NCBI GenBank assembly: GCA_948099385.1
Contig: CANUEZ040000199.1
Coordinates: forward strand, 4,040,001-4,104,000
Source: Fasciola hepatica
Taxonomy: Eukaryota > Platyhelminthes > Trematoda > Plagiorchiida > Fasciolidae
Reading direction: 5' to 3'
Length of the DNA: 64,000 bases
The notes beneath the pieces were generated by a model that did not search any database, was not told the DNA's origin, and saw only the letters and a list, made by a program, of their open reading frames with translations. Both the position numbers and the translations under genes were made by a program. Positions 19,365 to 31,562 of this stretch are shown here, in pieces; the first letter of the stretch is position 1, and the number at the start of each line of letters is the position of its first letter.

Positions 19365-21750
19365 ATCTAAACGCCAAGCTCAGCGATCAGAACATCATAG
19401 CAACCAACAACCTGAGCTACAACCAACACAAATATTTAAAACTATTGAGATCTACTTTGGGCGTGAAACGCTAAAATCTGTTCGCCGCTGGGAGATGTTT
19501 GCCTGCCGACAAGCCTCGACCAGCAAGCAATTATTCTTCCTCCACGAGTGTCTGAGAAGGAATGTTCTACCTAGAAGCGTAAACCACAGACCGCCAATCA
19601 ATCATCCACAGGCATGGACAATAGCAAAACAAAATGGTAAACGTATGGTACGCATGCTGATTACAGATGCTCACAATCGTATGAATAAGTATAGAAATAT
19701 AATGACGGAGGTTAAATGCTGGTGTGAACGAATAATCGATAGTGAAACTATTAAAGGAATTGAGGCTGCCATTGGACGACGAGTAACCCATTGTCAGAAG
19801 AGGAAGAGGTCATTGTTAGCCAGGAAGCTAGAGAAGCTCACAAGGGGCCTCGAAGAAACCGAAAACAAGACATGGGTCAATAATTTATCATCTCGGCCAC
19901 TATCAACAGAAGAGCACAAAGTACTCCAAAAGGGACTCAACTTCAACCTGGGAAACGCCACAACGAAGGAATACATTGCCGAACTGGAACATGCACTCAA
20001 GTCATCAGGTTTGCCCGAGGATACTAAATGCAAGCTAAGGCAAATCATAGTCCCCAACATGCTCCACAACAGACCATTCAATGCTCTCTCAGATACAGAA
20101 CACAGAGCACTACAAACCCTGAAGAAGGATAAAAGCATCATCATCCTACCGGCTGACAAAGGAAGAATGACGGTCATCCTGGACAAGGCCAACTACATTG
20201 AAAAAGCCAAACAACTACTGAAAGACACCACGACCTACCGTCTACTGGACGCTGATCCAACCGAAAAACTTGAAAAGAAAATCAATAAAACCCTGAAGAA
20301 GTTACAGGACATGCAAAGAATTACTAAAGAGGAATGTTGGAGGATGAAAGCTGAAGCCTCAAACGCCGCACAATTCTACGGATTACCCAAGGTACACAAA
20401 GAAGGTATTCCACTCAGACCCATCGTCTCTCTCCCTGGATCTCCAACATATAACTTGGCCAAAGAACTATGGAGACGTCTGAAACCACTGATATGCGGAT
20501 CAAATAACTCCGTAACCAACGCGCAGCAGTTTTTGGAACGAATAAAAACGTAACCATAGAAGAAGACGAAGTGATGATTTCATTTGATGTCACTGCACTT
20601 TTTACTTCGATTGAACTTAGCAAAGAACGTAACCAAAGAACTCCTTCAAGACCACTACCCAGACAAACCACTTGAAGCACAAACAACTTACGAACTGCTG
20701 GAAATGTGCCTTTACACCTATTTCAAATTTGATGGTGACGTGTACGAACAAATCAAAGGAACACCAATGGGTTCACCAATATCCGGATTTCTCGCTGAAG
20801 CTGTAATGCAGGCCCTGGAAAACATTGCACTACCAAGGATCCGGCCGAAACTTTGGGTCAGATATGTGGATGACACTTTCGTCATCATAAAACGCTCGGA
20901 TATTGAAAACACACAAAAAACAATCAATAACATCTTCGACGACATTAAGTTCACCATGGAATCAGAGAACAATGGAGAATTGGCATTTTTGGACGTGCTC
21001 GTGAAAAGAAATGCCAACGGCACACTGCAGACATCGGTGTATCGGAAACAAACACACACGGATCAAGTATTGAACTTTCACAGCAATCACCCAAATCACC
21101 ATAAAAGGTCATGCATTCGGACCCTGTTCACGAGAGCTAAAACCCACTGCAGCACAATTGAAATGAGAACGCAAGAAGAAAACTACCCCTTCAGAATGTT
21201 CCAGCGAAACGGATATCCAAGAAACTTCATAAGAAGAACCGTGTATGGGATGAATAGGAAAATAAACCGAAGAACACAACCAAACAGAAGGATCACACTA
21301 CCATACATCAAAAACGTCTCTGAAACAACTGCAAGATTGCTCCAATCCCAAGACATAACAGTTGCCCACAGGCCAACCAAAACCCTGAGAAAACTCGTAT
21401 CAAAACCGAAAGAACAACTCAAAACCGAAGAAAGAAGAAACGTTATATACAAAGTGAAGTGTATGGACTGCTGCAAATGCTACATCGGTCAAACCGGGAG
21501 AAAAGTTGCCACTCGAATGCACGAGCATAAACTGGCCACAAAGAGACATGACCCATTCTCTCTCATATCCGTCCACGAGGATCAAGAAGGACACAAGTTC
21601 AATCTGGACGACGTTAAAATTTTGGATCAAGCAACCACAAGGCACGCAAGGGAGTTTTTGGAAGCCTGGTACTCTTCAAATAATTCAATCAATAGACATA
21701 TTGAATTGGATCACGTGTACAGTCGGATGAAGAGAAGACAGTTGAACTAA
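19333..21750 (+). pseudogene. PLE-B polymerase, unit 2 (two frameshifts)
   Basis: N-terminal frame 19333-20553 (406 codons) starts at an ATG inside the hammerhead-like fold, crosses the unit junction at 19404/19405, and runs to the RT2 motif. The A5 frameshift (20544-20548) is shared with the other units. In addition, five bases (TTTGA or equivalent) are missing after the motif A region near 20613, so the C-terminal frame (to 21750) begins out of register and the polymerase is broken within the RT core. Motifs B, C and GIY-YIG are otherwise identical to unit 3. Confidence 0.85.
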
Positions 21751-21937
21751 TCAAGAATGTCAGGGGCGGAATTAGTAGACCAAAATCACTCAACCCGTAT
21801 TATTGAATCTGAGTTTTTACACTCACACATCTTCGGAACTGACTCGCCGAGAATTCAAATATCAAAAAATGGAAACAACAGGGCAAAGCGAAAAGAATTC
21901 AAGCTCACCGAGCGGGACGTCAACTGTCAAAGGCCAA

Positions 21938-21950
21938 AGGTCAAAGGTCA
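21938..21950. promoter_or_regulatory. DR1-type hexamer repeat in PLE-B unit 2
   Basis: Same AGGTCAAAGGTCA element at the equivalent position. Confidence 0.3.
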
Positions 21951-22032
21951 AGTTCTTCGAGGCGAAGCCGTAAAACAAACGTCGAGCCTTGGGCACGTCT
22001 ACGGAGCTCAAGGTCAGGAATAATGACAAACC

Positions 22033-22040
22033 TATAAATA
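22033..22040 (+). promoter_or_regulatory. TATA box at PLE-B unit 2/3 border
   Basis: Identical TATAAATA in the same spacing before the ribozyme-like fold. Confidence 0.5.
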
Positions 22041-22066
22041 TAAGAGATCACTACCAACAGCGCACA

Positions 22067-22108
22067 TGCACTGACGATGTCACCTCGACTGGTGATGAAA
22101 CGTTTGCG
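22067..22108 (+). ncRNA. Hammerhead-ribozyme-like motif, PLE-B unit 2 end
   Basis: Identical to the 19323-19364 motif, at the unit 2/3 border. Confidence 0.6.
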
Positions 22109-24499
22109 ATCTAAACGCCAAGCTCAGCGATCAGAACATCATAGCAACCAACAACCTGAGCTACAACCAACACAAATATTTAAAACTATTGAGATCTACT
22201 TTGGGCGTGAAACGCTAAAATCTGTTCGCCGCTGGGAGATGTTTGCCTGCCGACAAGCCTCGACCAGCAAGCAATTATTCTTCCTCCACGAGTGTCTGAG
22301 AAGGAATGTTCTACCTAGAAGCGTAAACCACAGACCGCCAATCAATCATCCACAGGCATGGACAATAGCAAAACAAAATGGTAAACGTATGGTACGCATG
22401 CTGATTACAGATGCTCACAATCGTATGAATAAGTATAGAAATATAATGACGGAGGTTAAATGCTGGTGTGAACGAATAATCGATAGTGAAACTATTAAAG
22501 GAATTGAGGCTGCCATTGGACGACGAGTAACCCATTGTCAGAAGAGGAAGAGGTCATTGTTAGCCAGGAAGCTAGAGAAGCTCACAAGGGGCCTCGAAGA
22601 AACCGAAAACAAGACATGGGTCAATAATTTATCATCTCGGCCACTATCAACAGAAGAGCACAAAGTACTCCAAAAGGGACTCAACTTCAACCTGGGAAAC
22701 GCCACAACGAAGGAATACATTGCCGAACTGGAACATGCACTCAAGTCATCAGGTTTGCCCGAGGATACTAAATGCAAGCTAAGGCAAATCATAGTCCCCA
22801 ACATGCTCCACAACAGACCATTCAATGCTCTCTCAGATACAGAACACAGAGCACTACAAACCCTGAAGAAGGATAAAAGCATCATCATCCTACCGGCTGA
22901 CAAAGGAAGAATGACGGTCATCCTGGACAAGGCCAACTACATTGAAAAAGCCAAACAACTACTGAAAGACACCACGACCTACCGTCTACTGGACGCTGAT
23001 CCAACCGAAAAACTTGAAAAGAAAATCAATAAAACCCTGAAGAAGTTACAGGACATGCAAAGAATTACTAAAGAGGAATGTTGGAGGATGAAAGCTGAAG
23101 CCTCAAACGCCGCACAATTCTACGGATTACCCAAGGTACACAAAGAAGGTATTCCACTCAGACCCATCGTCTCTCTCCCTGGATCTCCAACATATAACTT
23201 GGCCAAAGAACTATGGAGACGTCTGAAACCACTGATATGCGGATCAAATAACTCCGTAACCAACGCGCAGCAGTTTTTGGAACGAATAAAAACGTAACCA
23301 TAGAAGAAGACGAAGTGATGATTTCATTTGATGTCACTGCACTTTTTACTTCGATTGATTTGAACTTAGCAAAGAACGTAACCAAAGAACTCCTTCAAGA
23401 CCACTACCCAGACAAACCACTTGAAGCACAAACAACTTACGAACTGCTGGAAATGTGCCTTTACACCTATTTCAAATTTGATGGTGACGTGTACGAACAA
23501 ATCAAAGGAACACCAATGGGTTCACCAATATCCGGATTTCTCGCTGAAGCTGTAATGCAGGCCCTGGAAAACATTGCACTACCAAGGATCCGGCCGAAAC
23601 TTTGGGTCAGATATGTGGATGACACTTTCGTCATCATAAAACGCTCGGATATTGAAAACACACAAAAAACAATCAATAACATCTTCGACGACATTAAGTT
23701 CACCATGGAATCAGAGAACAATGGAGAATTGGCATTTTTGGACGTGCTCGTGAAAAGAAATGCCAACGGCACACTGCAGACATCGGTGTATCGGAAACAA
23801 ACACACACGGATCAAGTATTGAACTTTCACAGCAATCACCCAAATCACCATAAAAGGTCATGCATTCGGACCCTGTTCACGAGAGCTAAAACCCACTGCA
23901 GCACAATTGAAATGAGAACGCAAGAAGAAAACTACCCCTTCAGAATGTTCCAGCGAAACGGATATCCAAGAAACTTCATAAGAAGAACCGTGTATGGGAT
24001 GAATAGGAAAATAAACCGAAGAACACAACCAAACAGAAGGATCACACTACCATACATCAAAAACGTCTCTGAAACAACTGCAAGATTGCTCCAATCCCAA
24101 GACATAACAGTTGCCCACAGGCCAACCAAAACCCTGAGAAAACTCGTATCAAAACCGAAAGAACAACTCAAAACCGAAGAAAGAAGAAACGTTATATACA
24201 AAGTGAAGTGTATGGACTGCTGCAAATGCTACATCGGTCAAACCGGGAGAAAAGTTGCCACTCGAATGCACGAGCATAAACTGGCCACAAAGAGACATGA
24301 CCCATTCTCTCTCATATCCGTCCACGAGGATCAAGAAGGACACAAGTTCAATCTGGACGACGTTAAAATTTTGGATCAAGCAACCACAAGGCACGCAAGG
24401 GAGTTTTTGGAAGCCTGGTACTCTTCAAATAATTCAATCAATAGACATATTGAATTGGATCACGTGTACAGTCGGATGAAGAGAAGACAGTTGAACTAA
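22077..24499 (+). CDS. PLE-B polymerase, unit 3 (one frameshift)
   Basis: Most complete copy. N-terminal frame 22077-23297 (406 codons), A5 frameshift at 23288-23292, then an RT core and GIY-YIG frame open to 24499 (394 codons counted from 23315). With a -1 step at the A run the product would be about 805 residues, in the usual size range of PLE polymerases. Catalytic YVDD, the GTPMGSP motif and the CYIGQT endonuclease motif are intact. The true start is uncertain because the first two in-frame ATGs (22077, 22095) lie upstream of the predicted ribozyme cleavage point. Confidence 0.85.
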
Positions 24500-24686
24500 T
24501 CAAGAATGTCAGGGGCGGAATTAGTAGACCAAAATCACTCAACCCGTATTATTGAATCTGAGTTTTTACACTCACACATCTTCGGAACTGACTCGCCGAG
24601 AATTCAAATATCAAAAAATGGAAACAACAGGGCAAAGCGAAAAGAATTCAAGCTCACCGAGCGGGACGTCAACTGTCAAAGGCCAA

Positions 24687-24699
24687 AGGTCAAAGGTCA
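24687..24699. promoter_or_regulatory. DR1-type hexamer repeat in PLE-B unit 3
   Basis: Same AGGTCAAAGGTCA element at the equivalent position. Confidence 0.3.
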
Positions 24700-24780
24700 A
24701 GTTCTTCGAGGCGAAGCCGTAAAACAAACGTCGAGCCTTGGGCACGTCTACGGAGCTCAAGGTCAGGAATAATGACAAAC

Positions 24781-24790
24781 CTATAAATAT
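24781..24790 (+). promoter_or_regulatory. TATA box at the end of PLE-B unit 3
   Basis: CTATAAATAT in the same context as the other two. Here it points out of the array into unrelated flanking DNA, so it could drive read-through transcription. Confidence 0.45.
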
Positions 24791-24815
24791 AAGAGATCAC
24801 TACCAACAGCGCACA

Positions 24816-24857
24816 TGCACTGACGATGTCACCTCGACTGGTGATGAAACGTTTGCG
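24816..24857 (+). ncRNA. Hammerhead-ribozyme-like motif, PLE-B unit 3 end
   Basis: Identical motif, 40 bp before the array ends at 24897. Confidence 0.6.
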
Positions 24858-24897
24858 ATCTAAACGCCAAGCTCAGCGATCAGAACATCATAGCAAC

Positions 24898-27153
24898 AGA
24901 CATCTCTGTCACAAGCACCACATGGTGTCCCATGTCACATTGTCCACAATAGTTCGCCAATCTCAGAGCGTCCGCAACGGCTATTACCCTGGAGACTATC
25001 TGCGATCAACATATGTTAGGCATGGCGATAATTTACCCGTCAAGTAGTTCTTTAGTCATCAACCTCCAAAGCACAACGGTGACAGTCGCTCGTGTGGCGA
25101 TTGTAGTGTCCTAAACAATGCAAACGTTCCCCTCTTATACCCAACTGCACACACTCACAAATTCTTTAACGGTTTGTGCAACAAATGCATTTATCCAAAA
25201 CTGATTTAGTAAGTGCGCACTACCGTAATCATGCAGATGTTCGGAAGACTGCCATAACCACGCCACTTTCGCTATTTGGGTTAATTTGTCTACATTCTGA
25301 CTCGCGTAAGTCCGCACAAACATTCTAGCGACTCGAGTAACAGAATCTCCATGACTTGGATATTTCCCTCATGCATACTGATGACACTCAAGTGGCTAGT
25401 ATGAATGAACATCAATATTGCGAGCACATAAGCAAGTATTTAAATGATTCCAAGGTGGTCCGGTTACTCCCGCTGAGCAAATTTAGAGAACGGATTGGTA
25501 AATAATTTTTCCGTGATTTATACTTAGGCATTTACACCACGGTTTATTACGAGAAGCAATAGGATTAGTCCGATCGGACCACTGTTCACCGAAGCCTTTG
25601 TAACGAACTTGGAAAAAGACCCGCTCGAATCAACGATCCCCAGCTGTTGTTCATGCCAACAATATCCGGCGTGGTATCAGTTCCTCAGATGAGATAGATC
25701 AGCTCTCGAGCATGTTTAAATCAGCTCATAAGAGTTTGTATTTTACAAAAGAAGCAGATTCAAACAATACAATGCGATTCATTGACATTCGGATGGAGGA
25801 GGTTAGGTAGTCAATTTATCCGTCAGATGTCGTGCAAATCTCACTTCTTATTTCAGCTCAACACGATGAAGATCAAAAGCATTATCATTCGCTGTAATTC
25901 ACCTTTCCGGAGCCCCTTTCAGTGTCTCACCCTAGTCAACTCATGTTTTGTAAGAGATAATCAGGCTGTGAACTAGCAGACAGTTCAGATACATCATTGC
26001 AAATCTTGATCAGTCTTTGTGCATATGTCAATTTTATAGATATAAATTCTTTTTCTGAATGGCTTTAGATTCATTTTTATTTAGTTTTCAAAGTATTTAC
26101 ACAGTATTTGAACGCATCTCAGTAAAACTTTTGATCACAGTACTTAACCTATATATACCAAAGAATATTGTACAGGAGAGCCGTTGACTCTCTCCCTCTT
26201 TTTCTGCATTCCTCACTCACTGTCTGTAAACATGCTTACATTCCTTCGAATCTCAGCAGGCCCACAGCACTTGATGGCCCCACTGATTCTTCTATTTTCT
26301 ACCAAAAAATGCTTCCTAGTACTATTATCAATTAACGGACTACCTTAAACTTAGTTACTACTCATTTGCCCCATGGAAACATGCTATGTGTGACCTGATA
26401 GCTTCATTATTCCTTGCTTTACCGGGCTCTTTGGAGCTAAAGGAAGAACGCACAAATCTTAATGGCGTCAGACCATTAGAAACTTGTGTATGATAGTCAA
26501 GTCAGTGGTTACAGAATCTGCTTTGAAAGAACAGGGAAAAATTGAACGAATGGAATGAAAGGAGGGCAATTCAGCTGTGAACCAAATCTCGGCTTTGGAG
26601 AATTTACGAGTGCCGTGGACTGCAACCGAAGGTAGTGCGCTTCGCTGGGCCAATTGTATGTGGTACTGGATAGATATAGCTAAATCCCAGAAACGGCATC
26701 AAAGGCTGGTCACTTTGGCAAATTATTCGGTTTCATTCGAAACTTATTGAATAGGGGCTGCAAGCAAGATTCATGTCTATGCACTACAGTTAGTCAGCTT
26801 ATATCTGAGCAGAGAAAAGAGATAGATGGACGACCTTTGAGTCAAGCAACAAAAGTACAACGGCAAGTTACTCCGCAGCCGTGCGACGTCAGTTGAGAAC
26901 CACAGACTACAACGAAAATTATCACCGAAGATAGCATACCACCGTTAGTTTGCAAGTGCAACCTGTAGTCACTGGTCGACAGACTACACAAATGTTGAAT
27001 CCATTTGGCAAGAGAAAGTCTTCCTGAATGATTGGGGCACATTTGTTATAGTTACCAATTCCAAGAAAGGGTACAAAACACGACTTTAGGATTACCTAAG
27101 TATCTGCAAAAAGCTTCAAACATTCTGCATGAATCTATTCTACCGTTTCTCAG
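24898..27153. other. No recognisable gene
   Basis: AT-rich unique sequence. Short open frames on both strands lack motifs or paired splice signals. Confidence 0.5.
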
Positions 27154-27521
27154 GTGTGAGAGACCGTCACACCCGAAAGAACCAAGAGAGCTTCAGCCGT
27201 GGCAGAGGATGGCTTTGGAAGACGGAATACCCATACGGATTCTAGCAGTAAACAGTGGCTTTTTCATCAATTTTCAGATTGCTTTCAATTCAGTCATTAA
27301 GGAATCTCTCTGGGCAATAACCAAATCTGATGTGATGCCTAACAAACTATCAAGGCTTTTGATGGGACACTATTCGCCAACTATGGTTTGGGTTTGTATA
27401 ACTCACAGTGAATTTTCAGAGTTCCCACTTACAACCACATTTATACATCTTTCCTAATTCTCTGGTGCTGTTTAACAATGTCATCTACTGGACTGCTAAT
27501 CAAGCACTGGTTGACTACATG
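27154..27521 (+). CDS. Candidate exon pair, possible YWTD-type repeat
   Basis: Exon 27154-27391 (acceptor TACCGTTTCTCAG, phase 2 to 0) encodes IPIRILAVNSGFFINF and ESLWAITKSD. Exon 27420-27521 (acceptor GAATTTTCAG, donor GTAATTC, phase 0 to 0) encodes NSLVLFNNVIYWTANQALV. The latter resembles the LDL-receptor class B (YWTD) beta-propeller repeat, L.LF...IYWTD. The intron would be only 28 nt and its donor (GTTTGT) is weak. Neighbouring exons were not found, so this may be a gene fragment. Confidence 0.3.
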
Positions 27522-27737
27522 GTAATTCATCTGATTCAGAAAATATACATCTTGAACTTTGAGTTTATGGATCATAATGCTTCACCAGGAGGCTCCTCGG
27601 TGAGCTTCAACTAACTGCTGACACAATCGATTTCTCTGCAAAACCGATCGGGATAAAATCAAACAAAAGAAAAAAATACTTTCCGACTTGCTTTAGATCA
27701 CCAGCTTGAAACCTGTTCATCGATGGCTAACTAATTG

Positions 27738-27768
<31 letters not shown>
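27738..27768. repeat. (ATT)n microsatellite
   Basis: About ten uninterrupted TTA/ATT units. Confidence 0.95.
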
Positions 27769-27769
<1 letters not shown>

Positions 27770-27770
<1 letters not shown>

Positions 27771-29562
27771 ATTACCGAGAATGGCCAATTTAGGATGAAT
27801 GTTGAGTGTCAATAGTGCTATGAATCCGTTTCACTTGTTACGATGGACAAGGTGAATCGACAGTAAAACCAGGTCTACACTGAGGCTGTCCGTCGTGCCG
27901 CTATCCACCCCGTACTCTCCTATGACTGAATGTTCTGACCACCGGTGAAGGGAATACCAAAGTATTCGATCTCTGGTGCCTGTGCCTCAATTCAAAAGTA
28001 GATGAGCTCGGCAGAGTACCAACAGCCAAGCGAGGATAAAATGCCTCAAAATCTAAAACTTATGGTCCTCTTCCAGTGTCACTGCCTGCCAAAGTTCCAT
28101 CGTATCCTACGGCGACTTAAGATGGAACTACTGCAGAAACACTCCTATCACTACACTATCCTGGATGGTCTATCTCTTTGGTCACAAGCTCAAGACTTGG
28201 AACAAATCTGCCCAGAGTGATGTATATAACCTAGATTGCGGTCGGGCTATGGTGCCCTCCACTGGTATAAAACCTGGTAATGACCTGCCTCGATATCTTT
28301 TCGAACTACCGCGCAAGGTCAGCTAGGATCCACGACTTATCCATTCCGGCAGAAGTTAATATAGTAAAAGTTGAAGAATCAGGAGAGAAGAAAATCGTAG
28401 AAAATTATACATAGTAGGAAAAGAGTACACACCGCACACACATACACAAAAGAGAGAGTAGGTAGGTCCAACCGGACTATAGCACACAAACAGAGGAAAT
28501 ACCTGCTCATACAAATGTGAAATTACCGAAATAAGAACTAGTAGGGATCACAGAAGCTGGCTTGCCGGTGGTATCCGCAAGTTCACTTTGAAAGCTTTCA
28601 ATATAAGACTGATTTCATGATTCGTATGAATGACTCGGATTTTCATGCATCCCATTCGAGTCACAAAGCCGGGTTCAACCACATAAAATGATTTACCGAC
28701 AAATAATGAGAGAACGGTGTCTACATGAATCAATGTATCTACTGCAATCACCCAGAAGCTGTCATTCACAGCTCTTCATCACTACGGTTGTTTAAATTTA
28801 TGCAGAAACAGAGCCTGAAAAGACGACAAATATGGTGGTTTGCAATATTTATAACAGTATATCCGTTCGCATTATCAATGGTGATAAACGATTTAAAACT
28901 GAAATGTTGCGTAGCAGAGAACTTGCCAAATACTAAGGCTGCTGTTAGGATGTGAATTCGATACAACTGGTGAAACACTTCGGTCATGATGTGCAGTTGA
29001 GGTGCATAATTAAATAATCGGCAATCCATAGTTCGAGAGCCTTCGGTGAGCTTTGGTAGCTCACAGAGCATAGTGTAAATGGAAATGAAGCTTGATACGG
29101 TGGGTTGATATCCAAAACGCGACGTTGTCCTAAACGTTGATAGTCAGTTGTGGGCCATAATTTCAGGCTGGTGAAGTGACCTGCTTGAACGAAACAATAG
29201 TTTTAAGCGATAATACTTCGCAGCGAGACTTCGCCTTCACATGGTGCGACGGTGTGTGTGCCTCAGATACCCACCCAGCTATAAAGGCTGAATTATTTCA
29301 ATAGTACCTGGAAGGTCAATGGGTAGAGGATTGACAAACAAGCCCCCTGCTCCCCAAGTTTGACGGTCGGTTTGAGTTGGCAAGTCAATCTGTAAATCAG
29401 TGGTACAATAATTCATTCAAGCAAATGGACTTACATTCAACCACTCGGGCTGCTTTTTACACAAGTTCATGTTAGAACTGAAGAATGGAAACCCTTGTTT
29501 CGCAGCTGGACACAGAGGTGTTATCCGTACAACGCCTCACATGAACTGTACAAATGCAAAAA
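27770..29562. other. No firm gene call
   Basis: Contains scattered short frames (for example 28002-28220 plus, 28548-28769 minus) without splice support. The last few hundred bases before 29563 may be 5' sequence of the LINE fragment that begins in the right arm. Confidence 0.45.
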
Positions 29563-29640
29563 TTCCACACTGCATCGGTCGTGGCGCAGGATAGTCAGGA
29601 CCACACTGCCCATTACATCCAACAGTTTTGGTAGGGATCA

Positions 29641-30228
29641 ATGGGCTGCAGTTCAGAGTCCCCTCTCTTTTATTCAACCTCTGTCTTCTGTCCCCCTCTA
29701 TCCAACTATAATTCTCCCACCGATAACACGGCCGATACTCGCAATGGCTCATTTTCAAATGACGTCATGAATACTACTCCATCTTGTAACTTGGATTACT
29801 TCAAGACTCTTCAGTCTCTTAATCTCAACTCATTTAACATGCGCACTCTCACGCAGGCCAGTCAGCAGGCTTGTCGAGCGCTCACAATAGATTCGCTGAA
29901 GATTGTTGTCTGCTGCGTAAGTGAAACGCTTATCAAGGATTCAAGCTGTGTGATTCAACTAGCTGTTCCTGGTATCTCATCGAGACATTTCCTCCGTAAT
30001 TCAGGAGAAAAAGCAGCCGGAGCTGTGAGTCAGCGTGGTGTAGGAATAATCTTGACAGAAAAGACTGAAGCTGCTGTTTTAGACTGGATACCGATTAGTA
30101 GCCGTTTATGTGATTTGAGGCTCCAGGGATCGGTTGACTTTCGAAAGGATAGCGGTGTTAATAACCGCTCCTTTATAATACTGGCATACCCACCAAATGG
30201 TTCCAGCTCTGACCAACAGCTTGTTTAG
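29641..30228 (+). pseudogene. LINE endonuclease-domain fragment (RTE-like), right arm
   Basis: Mirror of 9784-10371 with one residue difference seen (TDNTAD here against TDNTAN). Same APE-type endonuclease N-terminus. Here the element abuts the spacer at 29563 without the 113-bp repeat found at the left junction. Confidence 0.65.
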
Positions 30229-30831
30229 GTGGGCGTTGAGCCTCACTCTCTTAGAGTGCAGATGTCAGGAATAGGCTTCTCCAGTTTCGTTCAGACATTC
30301 GGTTATTCTGTCTAGTATGACTTCGACAGCTCCAATTATCTCGGTATCAGCCAAGTCTGTATAATACGGAGTGCAAAAGGGGTTAACGAGACCAATCACA
30401 GTGCTCAGGCAGAACTGAGCAAGCTTCCTTGATCGATCGTCTCGAGTCATTGAAGCACCGTTTGTCGTTGACGGGTAATTTGTAACAAATTATTGAACTA
30501 TTAGGTAAAACGAACACAATGGGAGGAGAAGTGGAAAATCACAAATCTTAGGCCTTTTCACTTGCTCTGTGAATTCTCCAAACGCACCCACTGGTTTCGC
30601 TGAAAGTTTATGATTTCGAACAACAAAGCACTTTTGAGTGTCCTTGCGTAGATTACCAACTGTAGGCATGTCGACTTTTTCGGCTTCAACAAATATGTAT
30701 GCAAAGGTAATACCGCAAAGCTCCCAGTCAACCTAAGCAAATGCCTAATACCATCTGAGAAGTGAATATTCAGCTTCTACCTCATCACATAACAAATGGT
30801 CAAAATGCATCACTTCAAGCTAAACTGTAGT

Positions 30832-31562
30832 TTATTCACTTTTGTCACGAGATCTCGCAAGACTGAGTTCAATATCGTGTGAGTATGTCCCCAGTTTTGT
30901 ACCTATCGGGCGTAAACATAACCTTACAGGCGCCATCACAGCCCGTGTGCGAATGATTTGCGTGGATGAGGCGGTGAATGTAGAATTAGACATGGTAAGA
31001 CAAACGCTTCTGGATAACGGATACCCCGAGCACTTCGTTCAGAAGAACATAGCAGAAAGAGTAACGAGACAAGCTCTAGTGACCGTCAAGAAGAAAGAGT
31101 CGTGCATTCAACTCCCTTTCAAAGGGGTTGCTCGCAAGACGCTTGGATAAGGCAATCACTTGCACCTTTCTCACTCCTACACTACGTGCCAGCTTCACCA
31201 GTCGACCGGTGATCTCAACGAACCTGGAAGACAAGTTACCTGTCCCCATCTCGTCCATGATAACCTACCCGTTTGATTTCTCATGTTCAGCAAGCTATAT
31301 AGGTAGAACAACACGGCAAATATCACAAAGGATCAAAGGGCACAAATCAAATTGACTTACTTCGGGAAACAGGAAATTCATCGCCAGTGTAATTGTGGCG
31401 CACCTTGCAAATACTGAACATTACATAGACGACGACGCGTTCGAAATAGTCTATAGATTTCCCACGACTGCGCTGAAAGTAGTCCAAAAACAACATTTAG
31501 CAACGGCAAAGGCTATAGCGATCAGGTTATTCAATCCATTGTTCTCAGAAACGTTTTTTTAA
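30832..31562 (+). pseudogene. Decayed PLE family C (right-arm copy)
   Basis: Mirror of 8450-9180: linker NGYPEHFVQKN, a frameshift near 31130, GIY-YIG motif ASYIGRTTRQISQRIKGH. The decayed reading is the same in both arms, so the decay predates the arm duplication or has been homogenised. Confidence 0.75.

Larger units (their letters stand above)
17028..24897 (+). mobile_element. Head-to-tail array of three PLE family B units
   Basis: Three copies in the same orientation: unit 1 17028-19404 (lacks the first 372 bp), unit 2 19405-22148 (2744 bp), unit 3 22149-24897 (2749 bp). Unit ends are set by the point after CATCATAGCAAC, where the array leaves for unrelated sequence at 24897 while internal copies continue with CAACAACCTGAGC. 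Units 2 and 3 share bases that differ from unit 1 (for example the Asn/Thr codon in EQLKxEERRN), so they are the closest pair. A 5'-truncated copy upstream of full copies is the classic Penelope pseudo-LTR layout. No target-site duplication was found at the outer ends. Confidence 0.9.

Noticed and set aside
17000..24930. Target-site duplication around the PLE-B array
   Set aside because: Sequences before 17028 and after 24897 share no convincing 8-16 bp match; the array ends may have been altered after insertion.
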